A DNA stretch of 64,000 nt from Pinus tabuliformis. Taxonomy: Eukaryota > Streptophyta > Pinopsida > Pinales > Pinaceae. Under the pieces are notes generated by a model that worked only from the letters and a program-made list of their open reading frames with translations, was not told the origin of the DNA and did not search any database. The stretch spans positions 1,150,327,007 to 1,150,391,006 of the forward strand of contig CM062807.1 of assembly GCA_031772625.1 (NCBI GenBank), given 5' to 3'. The position numbers were made by a program, and so were the translations under genes. This document shows positions 49,541 to 60,240 of this stretch, in pieces; within the stretch, counting starts at the first letter, position 1, and every line of letters begins with the position of its first letter.

Positions 49541-51100
49541 AATAATTTTTTAAGCCTTCGTCAGTAACATGAAGAGATTCAAACCTCCCATCTAGTGATT
49601 GCAGATGATATGTGTGTTCGCCAAGCTTTTCGTGTATGGTGAACAGTTTGATCCACAGGGATTACAACTTAGTTTGTTTGCCTTTGTCCTTGTGGGCACT
49701 GTCCCACTTCAAGACTAAGTCACCCACACTGAATTTATTCTTCCCTATATACTTCTTGTCGAACCACCTCCTGATACGTGATTACAGATGATATGTGTGT
49801 TGGCCAAGCTTTTCGTGTATGGTGAACAGTTTGATCCACAGGGATTACAACTTAGTGTGTTTGCCTTTGTCCTTGTGGGCACTATCCCACTTCAAGACTA
49901 AGTCACCCACACTAAATTTATTCTTCCCTACATACTTCTTGTTGAACCACCTCTTGATACGACTCTGGAGAAGTGAGAATTTTTCTTTTGCTTTTTTTCC
50001 TTTCTTCCTGTAGATTGTGAAGGTTGTCTATCCTACGTTGAACAAATAATCAAGGCTTTCCCCAGGATTCCTCTAAAATTTGAAGGGCAAGTAGGTAAAT
50101 GTTCGGGGGTAGGATGGCTTATTTTCCGTACACTAGGAAGTAAGGAGACATATGTAGAGAGGTTTTTGGCATGACTCGATCGGCTCATAAGGAATTCACC
50201 AAAGTGGAGTGCTAGTTCCTCTTTTCAAATAAAATGGTATTTTAGATAATGTGGATGGGGTTCTTGTTTGTATACTTAGCAAGACCATTTTCCTACAGAT
50301 AGTAGTTAGCTGAATGTTTCAATATGATTCCATTTTCCAGTTTAAAATCATATAATTTTAACGATGAAAAATACGTTGCATTGTAAAAAACAAGTGAAGT
50401 CAGAATGTCGAACCTGGAAATGATGTCTTTCTTAAGGAAGTTGATGACTTCCTGATCATTCACCTATTTGAGCGGAACTGCTTCTGTCCACTGCGTGAAG
50501 CAATCTATGGCAATGAGAATGTAACATTGTTGCTTTAACAGGTGCTGAAAAATTTCACCAATCAAATCTAAGCCCCATTTTTGAAATGGTTCTTCCACTG
50601 TAATTGACTGCAAAGGGGCGCTTGACTTCTTTCCTCTGCTGGCAGACCTCTGAGAGACTGGACACTTGTGGGCATAAGCATGAGCATATTTGAATAATGT
50701 GGGCCAATAAAAACCAACCTGCATAACGTTGTGTGCAGTTATGTCACCCGCAAAGTGTCCCATGACTGGTCTATCATGGATATCATGCAATAATCTCTCT
50801 GAATCGTGTGCTTCCAAGCACTTGAGTATAACTTCGTTATGGTGCTTTTTGAAAAAGCACTCCATGCACCAATTAGCAAGATAATTCTTCGATCCCGAGT
50901 GCCCTTTTTTTCGTGTGGATAGGTGAGAGGGAAAGGTGCCATGCTCAAGATATTGGCACACATCTACATACCAAGAGTTTTTGATGGTAGTGGGGTAAGC
51001 TCTCTCAACATTATACATTTCAATTTCTGGCTCCCATCTAGATGGATATTCTTCTTTTGCAACTACTGATTCTACTGGTAGCTGAAAAATACCATAGCCC
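49541..51100 (-). pseudogene. gypsy G integrase (element following LTR A)
   Basis: The block 51,018-50,464 has the zinc domain (HDIHDRPVMGHFAGD..YAHKCPVSQR) and the first catalytic part (KWGLDLIGEI, IAIDCFTQWTEAVPLK). The second zinc Cys is Ser. The C-terminal barrel (DLVLKWDK-type) lies at about 49,960-49,560 but is duplicated and shifted. The rest is in broken frames. Confidence 0.85.
49595..49960. repeat. 183-bp tandem duplication in the integrase C-terminus
   Basis: Units 49,595-49,777 and 49,778-49,960 both run from GTGATTRCAGATGATATGTG to a TGATAC end, with about ten differences. The homologous upstream element at 63,560-63,740 has one unit. Confidence 0.93.
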
Positions 51101-51239
51101 TTGATTGTGTGAACTGTCTTGAACTCTAAGTCATACTCTTACAAACCAGTCATCTAGATCGTTATTCTTTCACCCAGCTCTTGTTGAACAAACAATGATC
51201 TGACTGTTGGGTGCGATACAAAGATAATACAATGATTTT

Positions 51240-51482
51240 TCAAGGGATAGGTCGGAAATGCTTCACCGCCTTGTAAATTGCATAATCTTGTTTGTCAATG
51301 GCGAGGTAGTTCAGTTTGGGTCCTTGAAGGCTAACACTCATGAAATATATTAGCCACTCATTATTTTGATCATCCTTTTGTGTAAGCACAACGGTGAGGG
51401 AAGTATCAGAAGCAAAAGTGGAGAGCAGAAAATATTTGTTGAAATATGGGTTGTATAAAGCAGGTGCATCTACGATAGCTTG
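51240..51482 (-). pseudogene. gypsy G RNase H, C-terminal piece
   Basis: The translation YFLLSTFASDTSLTVVLTQKD, IYFMSVSLQGPKLNYLAIDKQDYAI and AVKHFRPI matches the gypsy RNase H fold (S/T-DAS, SR-L, E-L-A-V words). The copia insertion at 51,483 cuts it. The ATG-containing part to the right (51,483-51,560) is LTR sequence. Confidence 0.85.
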
Positions 51483-52592
51483 TGTAGAAATTTCACCTGT
51501 AGAACAAACCGATATATGGAATGTCCTAAAGATAATACTTGTTCTACTTCTACAAAACATTAAGCAGAAGCATAATCAAATTCATGTGCAACATCAAGTA
51601 GAAACATGCATAGCTGATCAAGAGAAATAATCACACATAACACAAGATATATCCAGGGGAAAGCACCAACATAAAACCCTAACCATGTATTATCAATCAA
51701 GTGTAGATCCTCAACAACATACAAAAAGGATCAACTCAATAGTTATCCTGCTCTCTCTGTAATAAGAAGATCCTAATGATCTTCAATCAGAAGATATGTC
51801 TCATGAACCAACCAAGCCCTGTTTATATAGGCTTTACCTATGGTCCTTATGTAGTTTGCTTAGGAAATAATAGCAAAAGCATATGTTATTAATTCCAAAC
51901 ATACCAAAATAACCAATGGTCTAACTACACAATCCTTGAGGACACTAGTTCCTCAACCATGCAAAAACTAATTACTAGAAATAGTCAAGCATCTGATAGT
52001 ACACTGTCCCACATCTGATATCAACGGGGTCTCTGACAGAACTGACATGCAACAGTTATCCATGAGTGAATCCTCAGTTATCTAAAATAATAGTTGTCAC
52101 ATGCATGCAAGAATTAACAAACTACATTTTATTATTTTAAGAACTTGTTAAAATAATCTAACTGGACTTGACTAGTTAGAACTAAGTCAACTGATTCTCT
52201 CATTATAGAACTCATACTTATTTCCTCAATCAGTGGAGGGAATTAAGGATAAATTCCTCAATCAGTGTGACAACTCATGTGCATGCTCACAAAGACTTCA
52301 AATTCAAATTTTCTTAACTGATTAGCTCAACTGAATTAATTAATTAATATTTCCAACTGCTGTTAAGACCAAAAATAATTTTACTTCCTATAGATAGACT
52401 AGGGACTTCTATAAATAGGAAAGGACCTAGAAATGCTATTTTTAGAACTTTCTATTTTTATAAGTTTCACCTCTCACCCAATGTGGCCAATGACCTCACT
52501 GGCCAATCTGCTATTTTTAGACATGCTATTTTTAGCAGGTCTATTTTTAACACATTCTAAATTTATCATTTCTTGTTGCACACTTTTCAACA
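51483..52592 (-). repeat. left (3') LTR of the Gag-only copia
   Basis: 1,110 bp, about 100 bp longer than its partner because of an extra block near 52,015-52,110. Confidence 0.88.
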
Positions 52593-53186
52593 CTCCCTCT
52601 CAACAAGAAAGGATTTCTCTCGAAGTCGATCCTGTAACTTTGGAATGTTCTGCATGCAACACATGTACCCGTTCCACTTGCTCCAACAACACTTGGAACA
52701 AAAACACTCCCAACTGACCACTATGTTGGGCTAGGAACATACTCTGATGTTGAAGCTCTACCTGCTACTGACAAGTGCTCCCTCTCTAACATCTGTGCTA
52801 GCAACATCTCCATGCATCTCACACCATTGCAAACCTCTCTGTGCCACCTAGCACTATGCAAAACACGTGTGCCTCTCGCATTGCTACAACCTGCTAGCTA
52901 TGCACTATCCTGGGATTCCTTGCATTGTCACTCTCTCTGCCACTCCATCCACATCTTTCTCTACCCAATCAGTCAGTTCCTACTACTCCACATCAGGGCT
53001 CCTGTAGCAAGGTCTCATCTAAGAGGTTGGGTACCTCAAGGATCCTGCTCCTCCTCCTTGGGATGATCACTCTATATCGCCCCACCTCCTACCGGGAGGT
53101 ATGGCTGCATGTGATCCCTCAACCCACCTGGCTCGAAGTTTCCCCCTACTGGAGGTCTCTGCATGAGTAGATGTCTCTACTCGATC
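52593..53186. other. non-coding 3' region of the Gag-only copia
   Basis: About 0.6 kb between the end of the gag-protease frame and the left LTR, C/T-rich on the plus strand. No RT or integrase homology was seen. Confidence 0.6.
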
Positions 53187-54587
53187 TCAACTCAGCTTCT
53201 CCTGTTGTGGCTGCTCCACAACCTCCTGAAGTTGCTGCACCAATCGTGGCTCCTCCACAATCGTCTGAGACTTCTTTTGGCTCTGCATGTTGAGAGGTAA
53301 TATACCCTCCCTCTCAACCACCAAGTCTCCATCAGTTGCCTTGCTGCTCAAGGCTTTGCATGCATGTTGAACCTCAAGAGCATACAGGTTCCTGACCCGT
53401 GAACCAATCTGATTCACTTGTCTAATGATGATGTGTCTAAGGAAAAACTTCCCATTACTGAAGACTACATCATAGCCTCTGTCTTCCAGCATCACGATCG
53501 ATACCAAGTTTCTCTTCAGTCCTGGTACATACTTGACATCATTCAAGGTAAGGCGAGATCCATGCTCCCTCTGAAAAATAACCGTGCCTACTCATGAGAC
53601 ACTATACTTATCATCATTACCCATCGCTATGAGTATCTGGAGATCTTTATCCTCCAAAGTACTAAACAAACTCTTGTTGTCGGTCATGTGGAAAGAAGCT
53701 CCACTGTCAAGAAACCAACCACTTCCCACCATGGATGAAACCATGCATGCGAAGAGTGTGCAATCCAACTCAAACTGTGAAGCAAGTGCCTCACCTTCAG
53801 ATCCTTCCCCAGATCCCTTCTTGGATTTCCTTCGTGGACAATTTGCAACATAATGGCCCACCTCATGACAACGAAAGCATCGCACTTTCAATTTTTCAAC
53901 CTTCTTCCCATCATTGAAATAACTGGATTCGGAAAGAGAAACCTTCTCCTTCCCCTTCTTCACCTTACTCGCTAAGGCACAGTTCTCCTCATCATGCATA
54001 GATGAAGAACTGTCTCTGGTGCTCTGTCTGATCTCCTCCTGCATCAAATCCGACAATAGTGGTTCCCAATCTGGCAGTTTCTCCATTCCATTCACCGAGT
54101 CCTGGTAGCTATGCCAGCTCTTAGGAAGGCCAAGGAGTGTTAGACTCACCATATCCTCATCAACTGTAGTGACTCCTACGCTTGCAAGCTCACCTTTGTA
54201 GGTGGTGAGCTTGTTCAAGAATGTAGAAATAAAGTCACCCTTCTCAAACTTGATCTTTCGAAGCTTGTCCTTCAGTGCCAACTTCCTTTGATCACTGCTA
54301 TTGTGATATAAATCTTTCAATGTTTTCCACATCGCAAACGGAGACTCCTTCCCATGGAGGCTTGAGACTATGTGATCTCGAACACCATCCAAGAGAATTC
54401 TCCTAGCTCTAGCCACACACTTACCCCATTCCACCAGCTCAGTGTTGTCAGTAGGCATAGGGACTTCTTGATCAATGAAATCCTTAAGACCATTATCTTC
54501 CAAAACTTCCTCCATGCGATCCTTCCAAGCTATCTAGTTTGAGCTGCCATCAAGGGCATACTTAAGCCTCAAACCATTGAATTTCAT
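53187..54587 (-). pseudogene. copia Gag-protease polyprotein
   Basis: It starts MKFNGLRLKYALDGSSN at 54,587 (a TAG follows where Tyr is expected) and continues IAWKDRMEEVLEDNGL. Gag core LKDLYHNSSDQRKLALKDKL, TLLGLPKSWHSY, then knuckle CFRCHEVGHYVANCPRR (about 53,890-53,840). Protease: WFLDSGASFHMTDN and VPGLKRNLVSIVMLEDRG. A second stop lies at about 53,592. The frame ends at 53,187. Confidence 0.92.
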
Positions 54588-54683
54588 CGATGAAATAGAT
54601 GTGATAAAAACTTGAGATCTATATCAAGAATAAGAAACTTCAAATTCCTCCTGCTAGTATATTGTTCTTGCTTGATCACCTGT

Positions 54684-54800
54684 GCTCCGATACCATGTAG
54701 AATTTTTCCTACAAATTAGCTAGCTTTGATACCATGTAGAAATTTTTGTACAAATCAGCTAGCTCTGATGCCATGTAGAAATTTCACCTGTAGAACAAAC
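54684..54800 (-). repeat. triplicated LTR-end/primer-binding-site unit
   Basis: Primer-site complements occur at 54,684-54,695 (GCTCCGATACCA), 54,723-54,734 (GCTTTGATACCA) and 54,762-54,773 (GCTCTGATGCCA), exactly 39 bp apart. Each is followed by TGTAGAA(A)TTT, the LTR edge. So the junction is present three times in a row. Confidence 0.92.
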
Positions 54801-55779
54801 CGATATATGCAATGTCCTAAAGCATAATACTTGTTCTACTTCTACAAAACATTAAGCGGAAGCATAATCGAATTCATGAGCAACATCAAGTAGAAACATG
54901 CATAACTGATCAAGAGAAATAATCACACATAACACAAGATATATCCAGGGGAAAGCACCAGCATAAAACCCCAACCATGTATTATCAATCAAGTGTATAT
55001 CCTCAACAACATACAAAAAGAATCAGCTCAATAGCTATCCTGCTCTCTCTGTAATCAGAAGATCCTGATGATATTCAATCAGAAGATATGTCTCATGAAC
55101 CACCAAGCCCTGTTTATATAGGATTTAGCTATGGTCCTTATGTAGTTTTCTTAGGAAATAATAGCAAAAGCATATGCTATTAATTCCAAACATACCAAAA
55201 TAACCAATGGTCCAACTACGCAATCCTTGAGGACACTAGTTCCTCAACCATGCAAAAACTACTTACTAGAAATAGTCAAGCATCTGATAGTACACTGTCC
55301 CACATGCATGCAAGCATTAAAAAACTATATTTTATTATTTTAACAACTTGTTAAAATAATCTAACTGGACTTGACTAGTTAGAACTAAGTCAACTGATTC
55401 TCTCATTATAGAACTCATACTTATTCCCTCAATTAGTGGAGGAAATTAAGGATAAATTCCTCAATCAGTGGGACAACTCATGTGCATGCTCACAAAGACT
55501 TCAAATTTGAATTTCCTTAACTAAGTAACTCAATTGAATTAATTAATTAATATTTCCAATTGCTGTTAAGACCAAAAATAATTTTACTTCCTATAGATAG
55601 ACTAGGGACTGCTATAAATAGGAAGGGACCCAGAAATGTTATTTTTAGAACTTTCTATTTTTAGAAGTTTCACCTCTCACCCAATGTGGCCAATGACCTC
55701 ACTGGCCAAACTGCTATTTTAGCAGGACTATTTTTAGCACATTCTAAGTTTAGCATTTCTTGTTGCACACTTTTCAACA
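54774..55779 (-). repeat. right (5') LTR of the Gag-only copia
   Basis: 1,006 bp matching the left LTR, ending CTTTTCAACA, then ACTTG. Confidence 0.9.
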
Positions 55780-55872
55780 ACTTGCTTGATACGGGAAAAC
55801 ACATCCTTTTCCCACTTATATATCACATCCTTCATTACGATCTCCTAGATGGGTTTCACTATTTGAGAGTAA

Positions 55873-57002
55873 TCAAGATGAATTTATAGAGAAAAATATC
55901 TTTCCTAGGAAGGACTGCATAGTTTTCATGTTTACCAGAAAGGGAAATTGCCTTATAGCTTTGACCCTTTCCGATTCTACCTTAATCCCACTCTTTTCCA
56001 TAATATGGCGCAAGAGATTACCCTCAGACACTACAAAAATACTCTTTTTTGGATTAAGGGATATCTTGTATTTTCGACATTGCTCGAAAATTTTCTTTAG
56101 ATGGCATAGGTGGTTAGATATTTTCTTGGAAAACACTGTAACATCGTCCATATAGGCTGCTACACTCTGCCTGATCAGTCTGTGAAATGTGATGTCCATT
56201 GGATGTTGTAATGTCACACCGACATTTACTAGCCCAAATGGAATTATTTTGAATGCCAACATACCCACTTCATGCAAAATATTGTCTTAAGTCTGTTAGG
56301 TTTTGAGACAAGAACCTCCTTGTAACTAGAATACCCATCTAGCAAAGAAAACATCTCTAACCCTGATATTGTCTATAGTACCTATTCCATAGACGACATA
56401 GGGTAGTTATCTTTGTCCTATGTGCGATTTAAGTTGTATAAATCAACGCAAAGGCAGATTTCCCCGAAATTATTTCTTGCTGGGACCAGAGTTGATACCC
56501 AGGTCGAATGTCACACTTTATATATGACTCGAGCATCCAATAACTTCCTTAACTCCTTTTGAATCAGAGGCTCAAGTGTCATATATACCTTTCGCAACTT
56601 CTATTGGAAAGGCTTGGCCCCTTCTTTAATCAGAATCACGTGTTGGATTTTTCGTGTGTCATAAGTTTTGAGATTGTCATACGTCCTTGCGAAAACATTT
56701 GGGTATTGCTTGAATAAGAGGATGAAACCTTTCCACTCATGTGGTGTGTATTAAGTACCAAGATTAACAAAATTCAGATATTTTTCCGTTCCAAGATTTA
56801 TTTTCTTGTGCGACAATGTTGAGCTATTGGTTTTTGCATTAACTGGCCCTTTGAAGCGCTTTTGAAAGCCATGGAGTTTTTCCACTGATACCACGCCTTG
56901 GGTCATGGGTTTCTCTTTGTTTGCATGAGCTTCATCCTGCAACACTTTCTTGTGCTCGTCTTCATCGATAGATGCATTCTTGAATACATCAACATTTTCC
57001 AT
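55873..57002 (-). pseudogene. gypsy G reverse transcriptase with upstream linker
   Basis: The open block 56,277-55,873 has LAFKIIPFGLVNVGVT, VAAYMDDVTVFSK (intact YMDD) and LNPKKSIFVVSEG. Upstream, in shifted frames to about 56,560, lie WVSTLVPARNNFGE, CLCVDLYNLNRT and LLDGYSSYKE. The linker at 57,002-56,751 is Lys/Glu rich. RT copies the element RNA; frameshifts and stops disable this copy. Confidence 0.88.
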
Positions 57003-57099
57003 GAAGTGCAGTATCTGATGGTCATCCTTGAAAACATGTAAATTAGTAATATTGTGAAGGGCAAATGGTTTATAAATAATCTCTACATAAAAACCATCT

Positions 57100-57480
57100 C
57101 TAAGTAATCATAACCTAGTAGCAGTGTCTGCTAATTCATCCGCAGTTGCGTTATGCATCCTAGGAATAAAAATAATATTGAAAGCTTGGAAATGAGAAAT
57201 TAAATGTCATACCTCTCGTTGATAACATTTTAGATGAGGTGACACACAATGTATAGTATCACTTATGTGTCATACGATAATTTTTGAGTCACCTACTGCT
57301 TTGAGAATTCCAAAATTGAGGTCAATGGCCCTTTGTAATCCAAGTTGAGTGCGTCATATTCCGTGGTGTTGTTCGTGCACTCAAATTCCAAGCGGGTTTA
57401 GATCAGATGTTTTATCTATTGTGGATCTACTAAAACACAACCAGCTCCAGAACCATCCTCTACCTTTGAACCATAAAAAT
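57100..57480 (-). pseudogene. gypsy G additional archaeal-type RNase H, between protease and RT
   Basis: In one frame with stops, the minus strand reads FYGSKVEDGSGAGCVLVDPQ, LEFECTNNTTEYDAL, VGDSKIIV and IPRMHNATADELADTATR. The expected first acid (FDGS) is now Tyr; the later Glu and Asp residues remain. Position upstream of RT differs from the usual aRNH place after the RT-linked RNase H. Confidence 0.8.
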
Positions 57481-57519
57481 AAAATATTCAAACATCATAC
57501 ATACAAGGACTATTTAATG

Positions 57520-57540
57520 AACTACTACTACTACTACTAC
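57520..57540. repeat. short CTA trinucleotide run
   Basis: A seven-unit ACT/CTA run lies within the linker between protease and extra RNase H. Confidence 0.9.
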
Positions 57541-58110
57541 TTACTGATTGTACAAATTTCATTTTCGCCAGTTGGAATAGGAAGGAGTTCCAACTGTGTT
57601 TCAGGTGGGACTAGGGATGGTTGATCAAGATAGCACTCGATATCTATTTCTAATAAACAATTTCCAAAAATCAGATTCGTGAAAGCCACAGGTTCATTTT
57701 TACCTTTGAAGGGAGTGACAGTATGTTTCATGTAAGGCTTTGAGTTAACCTAAGTTTGACTATTCTTGCCCTTGTATGGAAACCATAAGTGTGACCAGTC
57801 CGTAGCAAAATACCCTTGTAATTTTTTGGAAAAATCTATGCTCATAAATACACTATATGCTTCCAGAATGTCCACAATTACTATATTCATACATTGGTGA
57901 ACTCATTGGTGAGATGATAAGCATATAAGCACATTTCTAATTTCACCAATAGCATGGACAAGAGTCATGTCCAGATCTATGATCTGTGCATCTATTTTAT
58001 CCCATTTTGCATTATTTTATTTGCTATAGATAAAGGAATTACATTTATAGATGCACGAGAATCGACTAAGCAATTGTGCACATTATAATTAAAAATTTCG
58101 AATGTTAACA
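57537..58110 (-). pseudogene. gypsy G protease and linker
   Basis: Around 58,080-58,030 the minus strand reads NCLVDSRASINVIPLSIA, matching the DSGASxNVIPxSIA protease motif with Gly to Arg. The segment 57,731-57,537 (MKHTVTPFKGKNEPVAF..) is the following linker. Multiple stops occur. Confidence 0.7.
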
Positions 58111-58164
58111 TAAATGGAGTGAAGAGTGTGTTAGTGTCTAATGTTAAAGTGTTAAGTATATATT

Positions 58165-60230
58165 CTAGAGAACCATAGGACTTACCATATCCCTTCTATG
58201 GAGAAGCATCATTACCTGAGGCGGACTGTTCGAGTGCGTGGACAAGAAGTTTCGCTGCCTCACGATCTTTGTCAGTTCAAAGAGTGAGATATTAGCGTGA
58301 GCTTTCTTCATATCTTTAACTATGTTGTAATGCAGTGCGAGAGTCATTACCAAAGTGTATGGAGGAGTCACTTTATTTGCTACTTCTGGAATGATGGGAT
58401 TGCTTTTACTGTTGGCAGAAACATTTTTCATTGTAGCGTTGTTTCTAGACTTGCTCTGAGTGTTCTTGGATGAGTTGATAGGTGGTATGATCTTTCTTAG
58501 CAAATTCTCTTTCAATTTCTATCTCGTCAACTCTAGTTCGGATACTGGCCCTTGGCTTCTTAACTTGTATCAATTTTTCTGTTGTTGATCCGGTGCACCA
58601 CTCGGTGGCTATTCTTCGACACTCTTCTTCTCAACTGTGAAAACACAACTGAGTGTACTCATTATGTGTTTGACATTCACAGTTTCTTCAGCTGCAACAT
58701 TCTTATCCTTTTCTTCCACCAACTCAGTACAGTCATCTGAAAGTACTGTATCAATGAAATTCATAACAAGAGCGTTCATGTTGTGGTTCCATTGTGGGCA
58801 TGTTTTTTTTTTCTTAATGATACTCTTGATGAAACGAACAATATTGGTCCATTCCCATACTCTCAACATTCAACACAACCTTCGATCTCTTTGTAGACTT
58901 GGTCGGTTGGTTGTTGGTACTACCAGAGTTAGCATCCATTCTCAGAAAGTTGAATTTAGGAGGCTTCTTGCTCACAGTGGTCTTGCTTGACCATTGTTTC
59001 AATTCTTCTATCTCATTTGACAGAGACTTGATGGTGCAGGTCAAGCTCTCAAGATCGGTTGATTCCTTCTCCTTGGCCTTAATTACAGAGGCTTGAGACC
59101 TTTTACTCGTGTATTTGGAGTCCTTTGTTGGTTCATCATCTACAATGAATCCAATCGTGCACAAGTCCTTTTCAACTGCGATCGTATCTTGTAATTTTCA
59201 ACGAATGTTGGCTTCACAATTCTTTTCATGAACAACACAATGCTCGTAGGTAAGGCAAATGTGTAGCAATCGATGGTGATGGAGTCATGAGGTTTTTTGT
59301 CTATGGGAAATGTATTAAAATATATGATTAAACCTCTTCATGAAATTCTTCACTTTCTCTTTCTGCTCCATCTTAAGACTGCCCAACTCTCTTAAAAGCA
59401 TGGCGGGGATTTGATCATCATCGAACTTCTCAAGGAATAGTTTCTTAAAACCCCTCCAATTCTTGATTGAGTTCAGAGGAAGGTTGTGATACTATACATC
59501 TGCTCTGCCATCTAAGGTACATGAAAAAATTATACATGTAACATCATCGTAACATACCTCAAACATTTGCAGATGCAAGTAAAAATTGTCCAAGTGGTCC
59601 TTCTCCTTCAGTGCTTTGTCAGGGTCATACTTTGTTAACAACTTATCTGGTTGCCTCGAGATCTTGTGTAACACCCCCGACAATGCAAGTGGGCCCTGAG
59701 TCATCTAGTCCAAATATTGGTCTTCCATATCTTCATCATTGTTTTCCTCCTCTTCACCATAATCAGATGGACATTCTTCTTCTTCTTCACCGCCTAACCC
59801 TGGGAAAGTATCGTCCGAGAGTACAACGTTATAGTCATCACCAATGTTAAAATATGGAGGTTGCTCTAGTTTCTTTGTGTTTTCTGCAGTCTTTTCCAAC
59901 TCTTCAAGGGTGGTAAGAAACAAATCTTAAACTGTTGAAACCACTATCCCAATAGGAGTGGTCACGTTCTTCTTTGGAAAATATGAAATATTATTTACTC
60001 AGGGTATCAATCCAATAGCTCTTGCAAACTTACAGGTGATAGGGCAGATGGCCCAGATCTAGTCTTAAGATATTTTGTAAGTCTGCCTAAGACCGAGTTG
60101 AGAAGAATCACCAAATTCATGAATATGAGTAGGGGAGGTGTTGGGAATATTTCTGCCTTGACCAAAAGAAGTAGGATTTGGGTGGGTGGGTGAGGTTATC
60201 AGGCATAAAAATCTGGTTACCCTCCTTCTA
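58165..60230 (-). pseudogene. gypsy G Gag
   Basis: Fragments in several frames form a Gag of about 650 codons. From the 5' side: 60,271-60,065 region (leader and start), acidic block 59,923-59,705 (GGEEEEECPSDYGEEEENNDED), capsid-like 59,704-59,492 (LLTKYDPDKALKEKDHLDNFYLHLQMFEVCYDDV), coiled-coil-like 59,164-58,814 (LTCTIKSLSNEIEELKQW), knuckle-like CSFHQEYH..TCPQW at about 58,830-58,780, and 58,515-58,165. Confidence 0.75.
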
Positions 60231-60240
60231 GCACCATAAA
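60222..60240 (-). promoter_or_regulatory. primer-binding site of gypsy G
   Basis: On the minus strand, TTTATGGTGCTAGAAGGAGG directly follows the LTR end ATCAACA. The form TGGTGCTAGAAGGAGG is a plant gypsy-type primer site; I do not assign the tRNA. Confidence 0.6.

Larger units (their letters stand above)
51483..55779 (-). mobile_element. non-autonomous copia with Gag and protease only
   Basis: The LTRs are 51,483-52,592 and 54,774-55,779, TGTAGAAATTTC to CTTTTCAACA, with flanks GCTTG and ACTTG. The primer site complement GCTCTGATGCCA (54,762-54,773) abuts the right LTR and CTCCCTCTC (purine tract complement) the left. Coding stops after protease; no integrase, RT or RNase H. Confidence 0.9.

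Noticed and set aside
52433..53170. Plus-strand ORFs in the Gag-only copia
   Set aside because: They lie in LTR and non-coding 3' region, with low-complexity Leu/Ser/Cys composition and no family match.
58637..59096. Plus-strand ORFs between 58.6 and 59.9 kb
   Set aside because: They are opposite strand shadows of gypsy G Gag.
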